A stretch of DNA of 50,588 nt from Armatimonadaceae bacterium (GTDB lineage Bacteria > Armatimonadota > Armatimonadia > Armatimonadales > Armatimonadaceae): assembly GCA_030446525.1 (NCBI GenBank), contig JAUJNC010000025.1, positions 1 through 50,588 on the forward strand, given 5' to 3'. The translations under genes and the position numbers were made by a program. Below are positions 1 to 10,722 of the stretch, one piece after another. Numbering within the stretch: position 1 is the stretch's first letter; every line of letters begins with the position of its first letter. The notes below the pieces were generated by a model that saw only the letters and a list, made by a program, of their open reading frames with translations, made no database searches and was not told the DNA's origin.

Positions 1-83
1 CAGAGCAGAAGTCGGAGGCTGTTCGGCTGTCTCCACGGTTTTTGCATCGCCGAACCGCTCCCGCCTAAAGCCCTTTTCCTGAC

Positions 84-97
84 GTACCGTACGGTAC
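84..97. promoter_or_regulatory. 14-bp perfect palindrome upstream of the methyltransferase gene
   Basis: GTACCGTACGGTAC is its own reverse complement and lies about 100 bases before the first gene. It sits just ahead of a weak promoter-like pair (TTGCCT at 117-122 and TGATAA at 141-146, spacer 18). A dimeric repressor site is possible, but no regulator gene is adjacent and chance occurrence cannot be excluded. Confidence 0.25.
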
Positions 98-200
98 TTT
101 GATTATGATCACACTTTTGCCTGTCTTCTGATACCGGCCATGATAACGCTGCCCTGCGATACTATACGCGATCCCAACGAGAAAGCGAGGAGCAACCAAG

Positions 201-1307
201 ATGATCGCGGCGGACAACCTGATTGAGCAAACAGAACAGGAGCGGGACCGGTTCGTGGAGCGCGTGCTCCAATCCACTGCGGGTACCTTCGACATCTTTA
301 GCATCTATATCGGCGAGCGGCTGGGACTTTACCGGGCGCTCGCCGGCAGCGACGCACTGACTTCAGCGGCCCTGGCAGCCCGCACGGGAACGAACGAGCG
401 GTACGTGCGTGAGTGGCTGGAACAGCAGACCGTGACGGGCATCCTCCGGGTGAAGGACCCCGACGCGCAGGCCGATGCCCGCCGCTTCTGCCTGCCTGCC
501 GCGTATGCGGAGGTGCTGACCCAGCGGGACAGCCTCAGCTACATGGCCGGGTTCGCGCGTCTGCTGGTCGGCGCCGTGCGCCCGGTGGATGCTGTGCTCG
601 AGGCGTTCCGCACCGGCGGGGGGGTTCCGTTCAGCGCCTACGGGGCCGACCTGCGCGAGGGGCAGGCGGACACCAACCGCCCCGCGTTCCTGCAGCAGCT
701 CGGCGCGGAGTGGCTCCCGGCGATGCCGGACGTGCATGCGCGGCTGCTGTCCGACCCGCCGGCCCGGGTCGCCGACATCGGCTGCGGGCTGGGCTGGTCC
801 TCCATCGGCATCGCCCGGAGCTACCCGAACGTCCGGGTGGACGGCTTCGACATGGACGAGGCCTCGGTGGAGCAGGCGCGGGCGAACGTGCGCGCGGAGG
901 GGCTGGCGGACCGGGTGCGTATCCATTGCCGCGATGCCGGGGATGCGGCCGTGGCGGGCGAGTACGACTTGGTGACCGCGTTTGAGTGCATCCACGATAT
1001 GTCCGACCCGGTGGGCGTCCTGCGCACCATACGCCATCTGGCCGGCGAGAATGGGGCCGTGCTGGTGATGGACGAGCGCGTAGGCGAGCGCTTCACCCCG
1101 GAGGGCAACGACGTGGAGTGGGTGATGTACGGCTTCAGCGTCTTCCACTGCCTGCCGGTCGGCTGCGCCGACGAGCCGTCGGTCGGGACCGGCACGGTCA
1201 TGCGGGCCGACACCCTGCGCCGTTACGCCGACGAGGCAGGATTCCGGAACGTGGAAATCCTGCCCATCGACAACTACTTCTTCCGGTTCTACCGGATGCA
1301 TGTTTGA
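201..1307 (+). CDS. SAM-dependent class I methyltransferase with N-terminal winged-helix domain
   Basis: Predicted to transfer a methyl group from S-adenosylmethionine to an unidentified small molecule in the cytoplasm. Residues about 25-85 look like the winged-helix dimerisation region of O-methyltransferase-like proteins ('YVREWLEQQTVTGIL'). The Rossmann SAM motif I is 'VADIGCGLGWSS', followed by 'VDGFDMDEASVEQAR' (acidic residue for the ribose) and 'VTAFECIHDMSDP' (motif IV region). The 368-residue length fits this multidomain family. GAGGAG at 187-192 sits 8 bases before the ATG and fixes the start. The next gene begins 31 bases downstream in the same direction, so the two may be cotranscribed. 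The substrate is unknown. Confidence 0.85.
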   Translation: MIAADNLIEQTEQERDRFVERVLQSTAGTFDIFSIYIGERLGLYRALAGSDALTSAALAARTGTNERYVREWLEQQTVTGILRVKDPDAQADARRFCLPAAYAEVLTQRDSLSYMAGFARLLVGAVRPVDAVLEAFRTGGGVPFSAYGADLREGQADTNRPAFLQQLGAEWLPAMPDVHARLLSDPPARVADIGCGLGWSSIGIARSYPNVRVDGFDMDEASVEQARANVRAEGLADRVRIHCRDAGDAAVAGEYDLVTAFECIHDMSDPVGVLRTIRHLAGENGAVLVMDERVGERFTPEGNDVEWVMYGFSVFHCLPVGCADEPSVGTGTVMRADTLRRYADEAGFRNVEILPIDNYFFRFYRMHV

Positions 1308-1338
1308 AACGACAAAAGATACGTTCGGAGGTAAAGCC

Positions 1339-3018
1339 ATGAATGCCGTTATACGTCCCGTCCGGGTACTGCTGGCGCCTTTTCTTGTCATCGCAGCCTG
1401 CAACGTGCTGCTGCCCACGGCACGGGCCGCCGAGCCCGCCAAAGCGCCCGTCCCCTTGTTCGAGGGGCTGGGCAAGCATCAACGAAAGGTAACGACCACG
1501 AGCAAGGAGGCCCAGCGCTACTTCGACCAGGGTCTGAACTTCCTCTTCGCCTTCAACCACGACGAGGCGATCCGGTCGTTCGAGCAGGCGGCGGCCGCCG
1601 ACGCGGGCTGCGCCATGGCCTACTGGGGGATCGCTATCGCCAGCGGTCCGCACATCAACTTCCCGCTCGTACCGCCCGACCGGGCCAAGGCCGCCTGGGA
1701 GGCGCTGACGCGCGCACGGGAGTTGTCCTCGAAGGCGACCGGGGCGGAGAAGGCGCTCATTGACGCGCTCGGCCGGCGCTACGCCAACCCGCAGCCCGAG
1801 GACCGCAAACCTCTGGACGAAGCGTACGCGGCGGCCATGCGGGGCGTCTGGAAGCTCTTTCCGAAGGATGCTGACATCGGGGCACTCTTCGCCGAGGCGC
1901 TGATGGACCTGCGGCCCTGGGACCTCTGGAAGGAGGGCGGCAGGCCACAGCCGGGAACCCCAGAGATACTGGCCACGCTGGAGGGCGTGCTGGAGCGCGC
2001 GCCGGACCATCCCCTGGCGCTGCACCTCTATATCCACGCGGTGGAAGCCTCGACCACGCCGGAAAAGGCGGAGAAAGCCGCAGACCGCCTGCGGAACCTG
2101 ACGCCTGGCCTGGGGCACTTGGTCCACATGCCCTCGCATATAGACGTGCGCCTCGGAAAGTGGCAGCAGGCCATCGAGGCAAACAGCCGCGCCATCGAGG
2201 CCGACCGTCGCTACACCGTGAGGGCGCAGAAGCCGGGGTTTTACCGCCTGTACATGGCCCATAACCGGCACATGCTCGCCTTCGCCGCCATGATGCAGGG
2301 GGAGAGCCGCCGTGCCCGTGAAGCGATCCGGGCCATGACTGCCGAGATGCCCGAGGACTGGAAAGAGCAGAACGCTTCCATAGCCGACGGCTTCCACGCC
2401 ATGCCCTACGAGCTACTCCTGCGGTTCGGCCTCTGGGAAGACCTGCTGAAGGAGCCGGAGCCGTCCTCCTACTTCCCTATCGCGCGCGCGTTGCGCCACG
2501 CAGCGCGGAGCGTGGCTTACGCGGCGCTGGGCAAGACGGCGGAGGCGCGGACCTGCCAGGCCGCGTTCCGGGACGCCGTGGCGAAGACCCCTAAGGAGGC
2601 GTTCTTCGGCAACAACACCGCCTCCGACCTGTTCGCCGTCGCCGATGCCCTGTTGGAAGGCGAGATCCTGTTTCGGGAGGGCAAACGTCCCGAAGGACTG
2701 GCGGCGCTCCGGACAGCCGTGAGCAAGGAAGACCAGCTCCGCTACGATGAGCCGCCGGACTGGATCCAGCCGGTCCGACATGCTTTGGGCGCGGCCTTGA
2801 TGCAGGTGGGTGAGGTCGCTGAGGCGGAGCAGGTGTATCGCGAGGATCTGCGGCGCTGGCCGGAGAACGGCTGGTCTTTGTTCGGGCTGGCGCAGAGCCT
2901 GGAGGCCCAAGGGAAGCGGGAGGCAGCGGCGCGGGTCAGGGCGCGTTTTAACCGGGCTTGGCGGCGCGCCGACGTGCCGTTGGCCTCATCCTGCTTCTGT
3001 CAGCCGGGCACCCGCTGA
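1339..3018 (+). CDS. Exported tetratricopeptide-repeat protein
   Basis: About 559 residues. I chose the ATG at 1339 because GGAGGT lies 6 bases upstream; the frame is open a little further back but without a ribosome site. The N-terminus is a signal sequence ('VLLAPFLVIAAC' then 'ARA-AEP'). The VIAAC could be a lipobox, but the ARA-A site is equally good. After it come TPR-like helices ('YFDQGLNFLFAFNHDEAIRS', 'AMAYWGIAIASGPHINFPL') resembling TPR proteins annotated in many environmental bacteria, and a final repeat near residues 480-545 ('AEQVYREDLRRWPENGWSLF'). No catalytic motif was found. The function is probably protein-protein interaction in the cell envelope. Confidence 0.8.
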   Translation: MNAVIRPVRVLLAPFLVIAACNVLLPTARAAEPAKAPVPLFEGLGKHQRKVTTTSKEAQRYFDQGLNFLFAFNHDEAIRSFEQAAAADAGCAMAYWGIAIASGPHINFPLVPPDRAKAAWEALTRARELSSKATGAEKALIDALGRRYANPQPEDRKPLDEAYAAAMRGVWKLFPKDADIGALFAEALMDLRPWDLWKEGGRPQPGTPEILATLEGVLERAPDHPLALHLYIHAVEASTTPEKAEKAADRLRNLTPGLGHLVHMPSHIDVRLGKWQQAIEANSRAIEADRRYTVRAQKPGFYRLYMAHNRHMLAFAAMMQGESRRAREAIRAMTAEMPEDWKEQNASIADGFHAMPYELLLRFGLWEDLLKEPEPSSYFPIARALRHAARSVAYAALGKTAEARTCQAAFRDAVAKTPKEAFFGNNTASDLFAVADALLEGEILFREGKRPEGLAALRTAVSKEDQLRYDEPPDWIQPVRHALGAALMQVGEVAEAEQVYREDLRRWPENGWSLFGLAQSLEAQGKREAAARVRARFNRAWRRADVPLASSCFCQPGTR

Positions 3019-3096
3019 TAGCAGAGAAGCGGCATGACGAGGAAGAGATCCTGTGCGCCGGGTACCCAGGTCATTTCTGGTTGCTGGATAGCGTTC

Positions 3097-5067
3097 TCAC
3101 AGCAGGCCGGTTCGTTTGCGGATGAGCCATTCCAGGGTGAGGGGGATGATGAAGAGGCCGAGGAAGAGGGGGGCGTCCCAGAGCTCGGTCTCGGATTCGC
3201 TGTAGACGCGGTAGTCGTTGGGCTTGAGGGAGGCGAGCCAGGCGCGGGCCTGGTCGGGCTGGTAATAGCGGCCGCCGCCGGCCTGGGCGATGCGCCTCAG
3301 GAGGGTCTCGTTCATCTCGGGCTGCTGGCGTTCGAGGGCCAGGCTCTGGACGAGGAAGGTGGCGGTGGCCTTGGCGCCGGGGTTGGCGGGGGAGGCGAGC
3401 GAGACCTGGAACTTGCCGGTGCGCTCGGCCAGGAAGTCGGCGGAGAAGAGGCCGGGGGAGCTGGGGACGGCGTTCAGGGTGATGGGGGTGGCGCCGCCGG
3501 TTTCGCCGCGCAGGGTGGCCGTTACTTTGCTCGCCTTGATGGGCCGGTAGAAGGTGTCGAGCAGGCGGGCGCTGACGGCGACGCGGTCGCCGAGGAGGTA
3601 CTCGCCGCGGTCGGCGTTCACCTGGGCGTAGCGGTTGCCGCCGGGCGGCTCGGTGGGGGTCATGGCGCGCAGGGCCTGGCCCCAATAGCGATAGAAGTAG
3701 CGGTCGCCGACGCGCCAGCGCCATTGCCAGGTGCTGTCGGAAAGAGACATCAGGCAGCGGCCCTCGCCGAAGGGCTGCACGGCGAGCACGACGCGATTGC
3801 CGTTGGCGTTCGTGCGCGCCGGGTTGACGGCCAGTACGGTGGCGCCGGGCTTGGCGCGCTCGACGCCGGCGTTCCAGTACATGCCGGGCAGGGTGCGCCA
3901 GATCTCGGCGCTCTGGGCGGGGTTGTCGTCCAGCCGCAGGAGCGGGTCCTGCCTTCCCTGCGCGGTCAGCTCCCAGCGGAACGGCTCGTCGGTGACGACC
4001 TGCTCGGGTGCGGCGGGGAGGACAACCGGGAAGACGGCCTCGAGCGGCGTGCCGCGGTATTCGTGGGGCGTGTGCTTTTCGCCGGCGATGACGATCAGGC
4101 TGGAGCCTTTGTCCTCCACGAAACGCCGGATGCTGCGCAGCTGCCCGTCGCTGAAGTGGGCGCGCGGCACGTCGCCCAGGATCAGGATGTCATACGCGAA
4201 CAGGGTTTTCTCGTCGTCGGGGAAGCGGTACACGGGCACGTTGCCCTCGCCGCCCGTCCCGGTCCCGGAGGACGTGAGGTACGCGCTGAAGGCGATCTGG
4301 GTGTCGCGCAGGATGGCGTTCCGCAGATAACGGAACTCCCAGCGCGGGTCGCCTTCCACGTACAGGATGCGCAGCTTTTTGCCGGCGACCCGCTGCAGGA
4401 AGCTGCGCCGGTTGTTGCCGCGCTCCGTCTCGCCGGGCAGCGCGCCGGTCGAGACGGTGTACGTGAAGGATCCGGTCTGCTTGGGCGTGTAGGTGAAGGT
4501 GACGGTCTGCTTTTGCGCCGAAGTGCCCAGCCGGAGCTGCCGCGTGCCGATGGTTTCGGCGCCCCGGCGCAGGGTGACGGTGATCGGCCGTCCCCCATAG
4601 CCGCGGTGGGAGATGCCCGCCGACACCTGGACGGTGCTGTCTTTGCGCACCACCTGGTCGGCCAGAGCTTCGGTGATGGCAAGGTCGCGGGTGGGCGTGG
4701 GGTCGCCGACGCCGAGGGTGCTTACCGGAAGGCCCTGCGCCCTGGCCCGCTCGGCGACGGCGACGGGGTCTTCGCCCAGGTTGTTGCCGCCGTCGGTCAG
4801 GATCAGCGCGCCCGCCACCGGCTGGCCCGCCACGTCGTCCAGGGCGCGGCCGAGGGCGCCGCCGATCTGGGTGGAGCCGCCCGCCTTCGCGTCCGGCTCG
4901 ATGTCCAGGCGGTACCTGGCCATCTGGGCGGCGCCCTTGGGCAGGGGAACGGGCCGCGCCTCGCTGCCGAACTGGTACAGCCGGACGTTGTAGTGCTTGG
5001 CGAGATCGGCGAGAAGGCTGCCCTGCGGGCCGCCGGCGACGCGTTCGACGATCTCGGCGCGGGTCAT
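3097..5067 (-). CDS. VWA-domain protein with glutamine-amidotransferase-like region (C-terminal part, frame-split)
   Basis: 656 codons carrying the rest of a von Willebrand A domain ('ALILTDGGNNLGEDPVAVAE'), beta-sandwich-like repeats, then a GATase1-like segment ('LRILYVEGDPRWEFRYLRNA', 'FAYDILILGDVP') and a C-terminal membrane helix ('LFLGLFIIPLTLEWLIRKR'). This order matches large VWA proteins at the end of MoxR/BatA operons in Planctomycetota and related phyla. The first half of the VWA fold, including its metal site, is in the preceding frame (5064-5492). The two frames meet in an ATGA overlap at 5064-5067. Because the split falls inside one domain, I read both parts as a single gene of about 800 residues with a one-base loss. 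It is last in the operon. Confidence 0.75.
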   Translation of the reverse strand: MTRAEIVERVAGGPQGSLLADLAKHYNVRLYQFGSEARPVPLPKGAAQMARYRLDIEPDAKAGGSTQIGGALGRALDDVAGQPVAGALILTDGGNNLGEDPVAVAERARAQGLPVSTLGVGDPTPTRDLAITEALADQVVRKDSTVQVSAGISHRGYGGRPITVTLRRGAETIGTRQLRLGTSAQKQTVTFTYTPKQTGSFTYTVSTGALPGETERGNNRRSFLQRVAGKKLRILYVEGDPRWEFRYLRNAILRDTQIAFSAYLTSSGTGTGGEGNVPVYRFPDDEKTLFAYDILILGDVPRAHFSDGQLRSIRRFVEDKGSSLIVIAGEKHTPHEYRGTPLEAVFPVVLPAAPEQVVTDEPFRWELTAQGRQDPLLRLDDNPAQSAEIWRTLPGMYWNAGVERAKPGATVLAVNPARTNANGNRVVLAVQPFGEGRCLMSLSDSTWQWRWRVGDRYFYRYWGQALRAMTPTEPPGGNRYAQVNADRGEYLLGDRVAVSARLLDTFYRPIKASKVTATLRGETGGATPITLNAVPSSPGLFSADFLAERTGKFQVSLASPANPGAKATATFLVQSLALERQQPEMNETLLRRIAQAGGGRYYQPDQARAWLASLKPNDYRVYSESETELWDAPLFLGLFIIPLTLEWLIRKRTGLL

Positions 5068-5492
5068 CGCGCGGGGGTGCCGCCCGTCGCGCGCGCCACC
5101 TGGGCGGCGCGGGCCGGCGGGAGCCGGTCATCCCGGATGCCCATGCTCTGCGAGTCGTCCACGAGCACGACCACGCTCCCGCGCTGCACCTGGCTGTGCC
5201 GCAGGCGCAGCATCGGCTGGAACAGCATCGCGATCAGGGCCGAAAGGGCGAGGAGGCGCAGCCCGAGAGGGGCGCCTTGACCCAGAGCGAGGGGCGGGGT
5301 GCCATCCTTGAGATACAGATAGCCGAACCAGAGCGTCCCCGCGATCAGCGCGAGGGCGGCGGCCCGCACGGGCCACCCACCCGCGAAATAGAGCTCGGCC
5401 TCGTTGATCCGCTGCCCGACCTCGGGGCTGATGCCCAGCAGACGCCGCGCTGTGTCCGAAAGGAGTAGGACGCCCAGGAGCGGTGTCGGCAT
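5064..5492 (-). CDS. VWA-domain protein, N-terminal part (membrane helices and MIDAS)
   Basis: 142 codons from ATG at 5492. Residues about 30-110 contain two or three hydrophobic helices ('RAAALALIAGTLWFGYLYL', 'LRLLALSALIAMLF'). They are followed by the start of a VWA domain with the metal-ion site D-x-S-x-S ('VVVLVDDSQSMG'). The reading frame then ends inside what should be the first helix of the VWA fold, and the remainder continues in the next frame from 5067. The start overlaps the stop of the upstream BatA-like gene by one base (TGATG), implying translational coupling. It is either one half of a frameshifted gene (preferred) or a genuinely separate coupled subunit. Confidence 0.7.
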   Translation of the reverse strand: MPTPLLGVLLLSDTARRLLGISPEVGQRINEAELYFAGGWPVRAAALALIAGTLWFGYLYLKDGTPPLALGQGAPLGLRLLALSALIAMLFQPMLRLRHSQVQRGSVVVLVDDSQSMGIRDDRLPPARAAQVARATGGTPAR

Positions 5493-7659
5493 CAGCCCGC
5501 CCTCCCGAACCGCTGTGCCAGCAGGCTCTCCAGGAACAGCAGCGGCAGCACGGCGAGGACCAGCGTGCGCCAAAGCTCCGTGCCCCGGCGGGCCCGGCGG
5601 ACGACGGCGGACAGGTCGTCCGTGCCCCGCGCGAACTGAAGACGTGTCGTGCCGAGGGCGGCCTGCACCTGCCGGTCCGGGAGCCCGTCGAGGTCGGATT
5701 CGCCCGCGGGCAGGTTGACCGCAAAGGCGTCGGCGACGCGGCGCCCCGCCAGACCGACCCGGTACACGCCCGCCTGCTCGGTGCCGCTGTACGCGAAGGT
5801 GGCGCCTTCCGCGCCGAGCGCGGTTTTGCGGAGGGCGGTCTGGCCGGAGGGGGAGCGTGAGCCGCGCCGGCTTGTTGGCGTCGCGCACGTCGAAGCGGGT
5901 GGCGAGCGGCTGGCCGACGCGCAGGTTGCGCTGCGCGGCCGGGCCGGCCGCCAGGTAGGCGACGAGCCTGGTGGACGAGCGGCACGTACGCGGGCTTGTA
6001 GGGCAGCGTGTTGCCGCTGATCCCCGCCGTACTGGCCGCCATGATCACCTTGCCCTGCCCGAACCGCCGCTCGACAAAGGCGGGCTGCCCGCCGCTGAAA
6101 CGCACGAGGACGCGGCCCTCGTTGTCACCCGCCGCCGGCTGCAGGCCGTGGAGAGTGAACCGGGCGCTGCCCAGGTTGATCTCCGACGTGTCCCGGAAGC
6201 CGGCGAGGACGGGGTGGCTGATCGTCGCCGGGTTCAGGGAAGGCGCGGCCTCGTCCGCGATGCTTTGGCGCGGGCCGAGGCGGGCGGGCAGGAGCGACGC
6301 GCCGCCTCCCAGCGCCCGGTTGACGCGGTCGGGCTCGGTCACCGGGCCGGGGAACAGGAGCACGCCGCCGCCGCCGCGGGCGAACTCTTCCAGCGCCCGC
6401 CGGTCAGCCCCGCCCAAATCGGTGAGGCCGGTGACGACGACGGCGTCGTAACTCCTCAGGTTCAGCCCGGCCAGGCGCGGGCCGGCATGTACGGTCGGCT
6501 GCACCGCCATCTTCCCGCCCTCCGACGCGGCCACGGGCGCGAGGGCGGTGGTCAGGTAGAACGCCTCGTCGCGGGCGGGATCACCGCTCGGCCGGGGGTT
6601 GACGACGAGCACCTTGAGCCTGTCCCGGACCCGGGCGGCGAAGTAGGCGCTGTTGTCGCGGGCGAGCCCGTCGGGCTGGGCGAGCTGGATGCTGCCCGTG
6701 TGGACGCCCGCCGTGGGGAAGAGGTACGCGAACGACGCCTTGGCCGTGCCGCCCGCGGGCACGTTGACGTGCGTGGACCCCACCGGGCGGCCGTCCACGT
6801 GGAGGTTGACGAGCAGGCCGTTCCTGGCGGAGTTGCCATGGTTGTGGATGACGGACTCGACCCGCACCGGCATCTGGGGTGTCACGAGTTCGCGGCTGAA
6901 AGCGGGGGCCTCGACGCGCACGTTGTCGCGCTCGCCCTGGGCCACGTTGATCCAGGTGACGCGCGCCTGGGAGGCAAGCCCTTTCCAGGCCGCGCCGGGA
7001 GAGTGACCGGCGCGCTCCCGTGCCGCGCGGGCGAAGCCCGTCTCCTGGCTGTCGGTGATCCAGTAGACCTCCTTGGTCGGGGTGCGGACGTCCCGGAGGA
7101 GCGCGGCGCAGAAGACGGCGCCCGCGCCGTAGTCGGTGGCGCGGTCGCTCACGCGCGCGGTTCGCACGCGCTCCCGGGCCGTGGCCAGATCGAAGGTGGG
7201 CTCCTTCAGCAGGGCCTCGGGCCGGGAAGAGAGCAGAACGAGCGACACCGAATCGCCCTGCCGGAGGACGCGCGTCAACAGCTCGTCGGCCACCCGGCGG
7301 CCGCGCTCGAAATCGGTCGCGCCGGCGCGCCGGTGGCCCATGCTGTAGGAGTTGTCGAGCACGATCAGGGCGTGCACGCGCGCGTTGGCGCCCAGCACCG
7401 CCCCGTCCAGGGCGCGGAGGATGGGGCGGCAGAAGGCGAGCACCGCCAGGCAGACGATCGTGATCCGCAGAAGCAGCAGGAGCCACTGCTCGATCCGGAG
7501 GCGGCGCCGGTTCTGGCGCCTGGACTGGAGCAGGAAGTCCCAGGCCGCCCAGGGGATGACCCGCACCCGCCGTTTGCGGATCAGGTGGATCAGGAGCGGC
7601 AGGCCAGCCAGCGCGAGGGCCCCCAGGAACGCCGGGTTGAGGAAAGAGATGCCAAACAT
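5492..7659 (-). CDS. BatA-like membrane VWA protein (two frameshifts near the 3' end)
   Basis: Starts 'MFGISFLNPAFLGALALAGL', the BatA N-terminal helix, followed by 'PLLIHLIRKRRVRVIPWAA' and a second helix. A VWA domain follows with MIDAS 'LIVLDNSYSMG' (residues about 90-260). Beyond it are beta-sandwich and GATase-like regions ('YDAVVVTGLTDLGGADRRAL'). Conserved sequence runs in one frame to about 5968, then moves by one base ('LVAYLAAGPAAQRNL'). It moves again at about 5847, in a run of five G, to the frame ending '...LFLESLLAQRFGRAG'. Each shift is explained by one extra base. The true stop at 5492-5494 overlaps the next start. Read without correction, the first frame would run on to 5128 as unrelated sequence. 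Confidence 0.75.
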
Positions 7660-7660
7660 G

Positions 7661-8559
7661 CTACGAGGCTCGCATGCGCAGGTGTAGATAGCGCGAAAGG
7701 GCGTCGTCGATGGGCTCGTCGGTCGGCATCTGGACGTAATCCATCCCCATCTCGCGACAGCCGCGCCGCAGCGCCGTCGCGTACTCCTCGAACAGGCGCA
7801 GGTATTCGCCCCGGAGCGCGTTGGGCTCGGCGGGCAGCTGGCCCTCCTCCTCCATGCCCTCGAAGACCGCGATCTCCTGGAAGGGGAAGGTCAGCTCGTC
7901 GCGGTCCAGGACGTGGAACACGATCACGTCGTGCTTGCGGTGCCGGAAGTGCTGCAGCCCCTTGATGATCTGCTGCGGGTCGTCGAACAGATCGCTCAGG
8001 ACGAGGATCAGGCTGCGCCGCTTGATGCGCTCCGCCAGGTCGTGGAACGTGTGGCTCACGCTGGTCCTGGGCGCGGTCTGCGCCTGCTCCAGCTGCCGCA
8101 GCACCTCGCGCAGGTGCGCCGCCGTGCCCGCCGGCGGCAGGAACGTCCGCACGCCCTCGTTGAAGAGCGCCAGCCCGACCGAGTCGCGCTGCTGCCGCAG
8201 CAGCGACCCCCGCCCGGCGGCGCCCACCGATCCAAACACGCGTTTGCTCAGCGCGCCCCCCCGGTAGTTCATGCTGTTGCTGGCGTCCAGGACCAGGTAG
8301 GCGCGCAGGTTCGTCTCCTCCTCGAACTGTTTGACGTAGTAGCGGTCCGAGCGCGCGTACACCTTCCAGTCGATGTGGCGTATCTCGTCGCCCTGCGTGT
8401 AGTCGCGGTGCTGGGCGAACTCGACGCTGTAGCCCCGGTGGGGACTTTTGTGCATGCCGGACACGACGCCTTCCACGACGGCGCGGGCGCGCAGCTCCAG
8501 CTTGGAGATACGCGCCAGCGTCTCCGGGTCGGCCAGACGGCGGGGCGGAGCTTGCGGTG

Positions 8560-8563
<4 letters not shown>
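7661..8563 (-). CDS. DUF58 domain-containing protein
   Basis: 300 residues, complete. The DUF58 signature is clear: 'GMHKSPHRGYSVEFAQHRDY' followed by 'GDEIRHIDWKVYARSDRYYV', then a VWA-like fold starting 'LVLDASNSMNYRG'. DUF58 proteins are regular partners of MoxR AAA ATPases and are thought to assist chaperone or cell-envelope processes. The start overlaps the MoxR stop (ATGA at 8560-8563), and the stop is one base before the BatA-like ATG. The stretch 'RVFGSVGAAGRGSLLRQQR' looks slightly garbled against the family and may hide a compensated pair of indels. Confidence 0.88.
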
Positions 8564-9598
<1,035 letters not shown>

Positions 9599-9622
9599 AA
9601 AAAATCGCTCCTGTTCACTTCT

Positions 9623-10618
9623 TCACTTCTGGTAGATGGGCAGCAGGCCGGCGGGGACCTGCAAAACCAGCACGGCGGTCGCGGTGGCGTACTCCTGACC
9701 CGGCCGGTCGTTCCAGCTGCCGTCCGACTCCTGCTCCGCGACCAGTCGCTCCCGGGCCACGGTGAACCAGCTCTTCCACGGCTGGCCGCCGGCCTGGTAC
9801 ATCGCCTGGGTGCAGTAGTAGAGGGCGTAGTGGTACCACTCGCGGTACGCCCACTCGTTGGCGCTTATCGGGTTGTCCTGGAGGTACTTGACGCCCCCCC
9901 CGCATTCCGGGGAGTTGCGCTCGCCCGAGAGCATCAGGCCGGTCACGGCGGCCCCGGTGCGGGCCGGCCCGGAGCTGCCCATGCGCCCGCTCCGGTTGGC
10001 CTGGTAGCTGAAGCCGCCGTCCGGGTTGGCCAGACTCTTGATGTACCCGACGGCCTTTTTGACGGTCTCTTCCGGCACCTTGACGCCCGCGTTGTCGGCG
10101 GCGCGCAGGGCGACCACCTGCGAGGCCGTGACGGAGATGTCGGCGTCCGTGGAGGAGGGCTGGTAGCGCCAGCCCCCCTCGGCGTTCTGGGAGGCGACCA
10201 GCAGGCGGACGGCGCTTTCCAGCTTGGGGCGCAGGTCCGAGCGCTGCGTCATGCCGTAGATCTCGGCCAGCGCCAGGGTGGCGAACCCGTGGTCGTACAT
10301 CGGGGGGCCGGCCGACCCCTCGGTGCTGTACACGAGGCCGTTGCGGCGCACGGAATCGGCCAGCCAGTCGGCCGCGCGGGTCATGGCCGTCCCGTACTTG
10401 CCGCGCCCCGGCTGATGCCCGGCCGCCAGGAAGGCGAGCGTGCAGAAGCCCGTGATGGCGGCGTCGGCGCGGTAGCGGCCGCTGACCCAGTGGCCGTCTT
10501 CCGACTGCCGCTTGACAAGGAACTCCAGGCCGCGCCGCACGGCCGCTTCGGATTTCGGCGTGCCCAGGTACTCCCTGGCCTCCACGTCGAAGGGGTTGTT
10601 TGACCTCTTTTGTGCCAT
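9623..10618 (-). CDS. Prenyltransferase/squalene-oxidase repeat protein
   Basis: 331 residues, complete. It shows repeated alpha-barrel motifs of the terpene-cyclase/prenyltransferase superfamily: 'FLVKRQSEDGHWVSG', 'LLVASQNAEGGWRYQ', 'YIKSLANPDGGFSYQ', 'LVAEQESDGSWND' (QW-like). The usual DxDD cyclase motif is not evident, so it is more likely a binding or structural relative than a cyclase. AAGGA five bases before the ATG supports the start. Homologues are frequent beside MoxR/VWA operons in Planctomycetota and similar phyla, and it lies between the DUF4175-like gene and MoxR here. Its role in that pathway is unknown. Confidence 0.8.
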   Translation of the reverse strand: MAQKRSNNPFDVEAREYLGTPKSEAAVRRGLEFLVKRQSEDGHWVSGRYRADAAITGFCTLAFLAAGHQPGRGKYGTAMTRAADWLADSVRRNGLVYSTEGSAGPPMYDHGFATLALAEIYGMTQRSDLRPKLESAVRLLVASQNAEGGWRYQPSSTDADISVTASQVVALRAADNAGVKVPEETVKKAVGYIKSLANPDGGFSYQANRSGRMGSSGPARTGAAVTGLMLSGERNSPECGGGVKYLQDNPISANEWAYREWYHYALYYCTQAMYQAGGQPWKSWFTVARERLVAEQESDGSWNDRPGQEYATATAVLVLQVPAGLLPIYQK

Positions 10619-10656
10619 CGATTTCCTTGTTGGCGCCGGTTTCCGTAGGACAACAC

Positions 10657-10690
10657 CCGGTCGCGCAGCGACACCGGTCGCACAGCGACA
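10657..10690. repeat. 17-bp tandem duplication between two operon genes
   Basis: CCGGTCGCGCAGCGACA (10657-10673) is followed directly by a copy with one difference (10674-10690). It lies in the 104-base gap between the DUF4175-like gene and the prenyltransferase-like gene. It may be a simple duplication or a tandem operator; the sequence does not decide. Confidence 0.5.
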
Positions 10691-10722
10691 TCAGAATGCG
10701 GCCGCGCCCGGGTACCCGACCC

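Noticed and set aside
3034..5280. Plus-strand open frame of 748 codons
   Set aside because: It is the antisense shadow of the VWA gene, rich in Gly/Ala/Gln with no motif; the minus-strand protein has clear domains.
5971..7965. Plus-strand open frame of 664 codons
   Set aside because: Antisense to the BatA-like and DUF58 genes; composition typical of a high-GC shadow frame.
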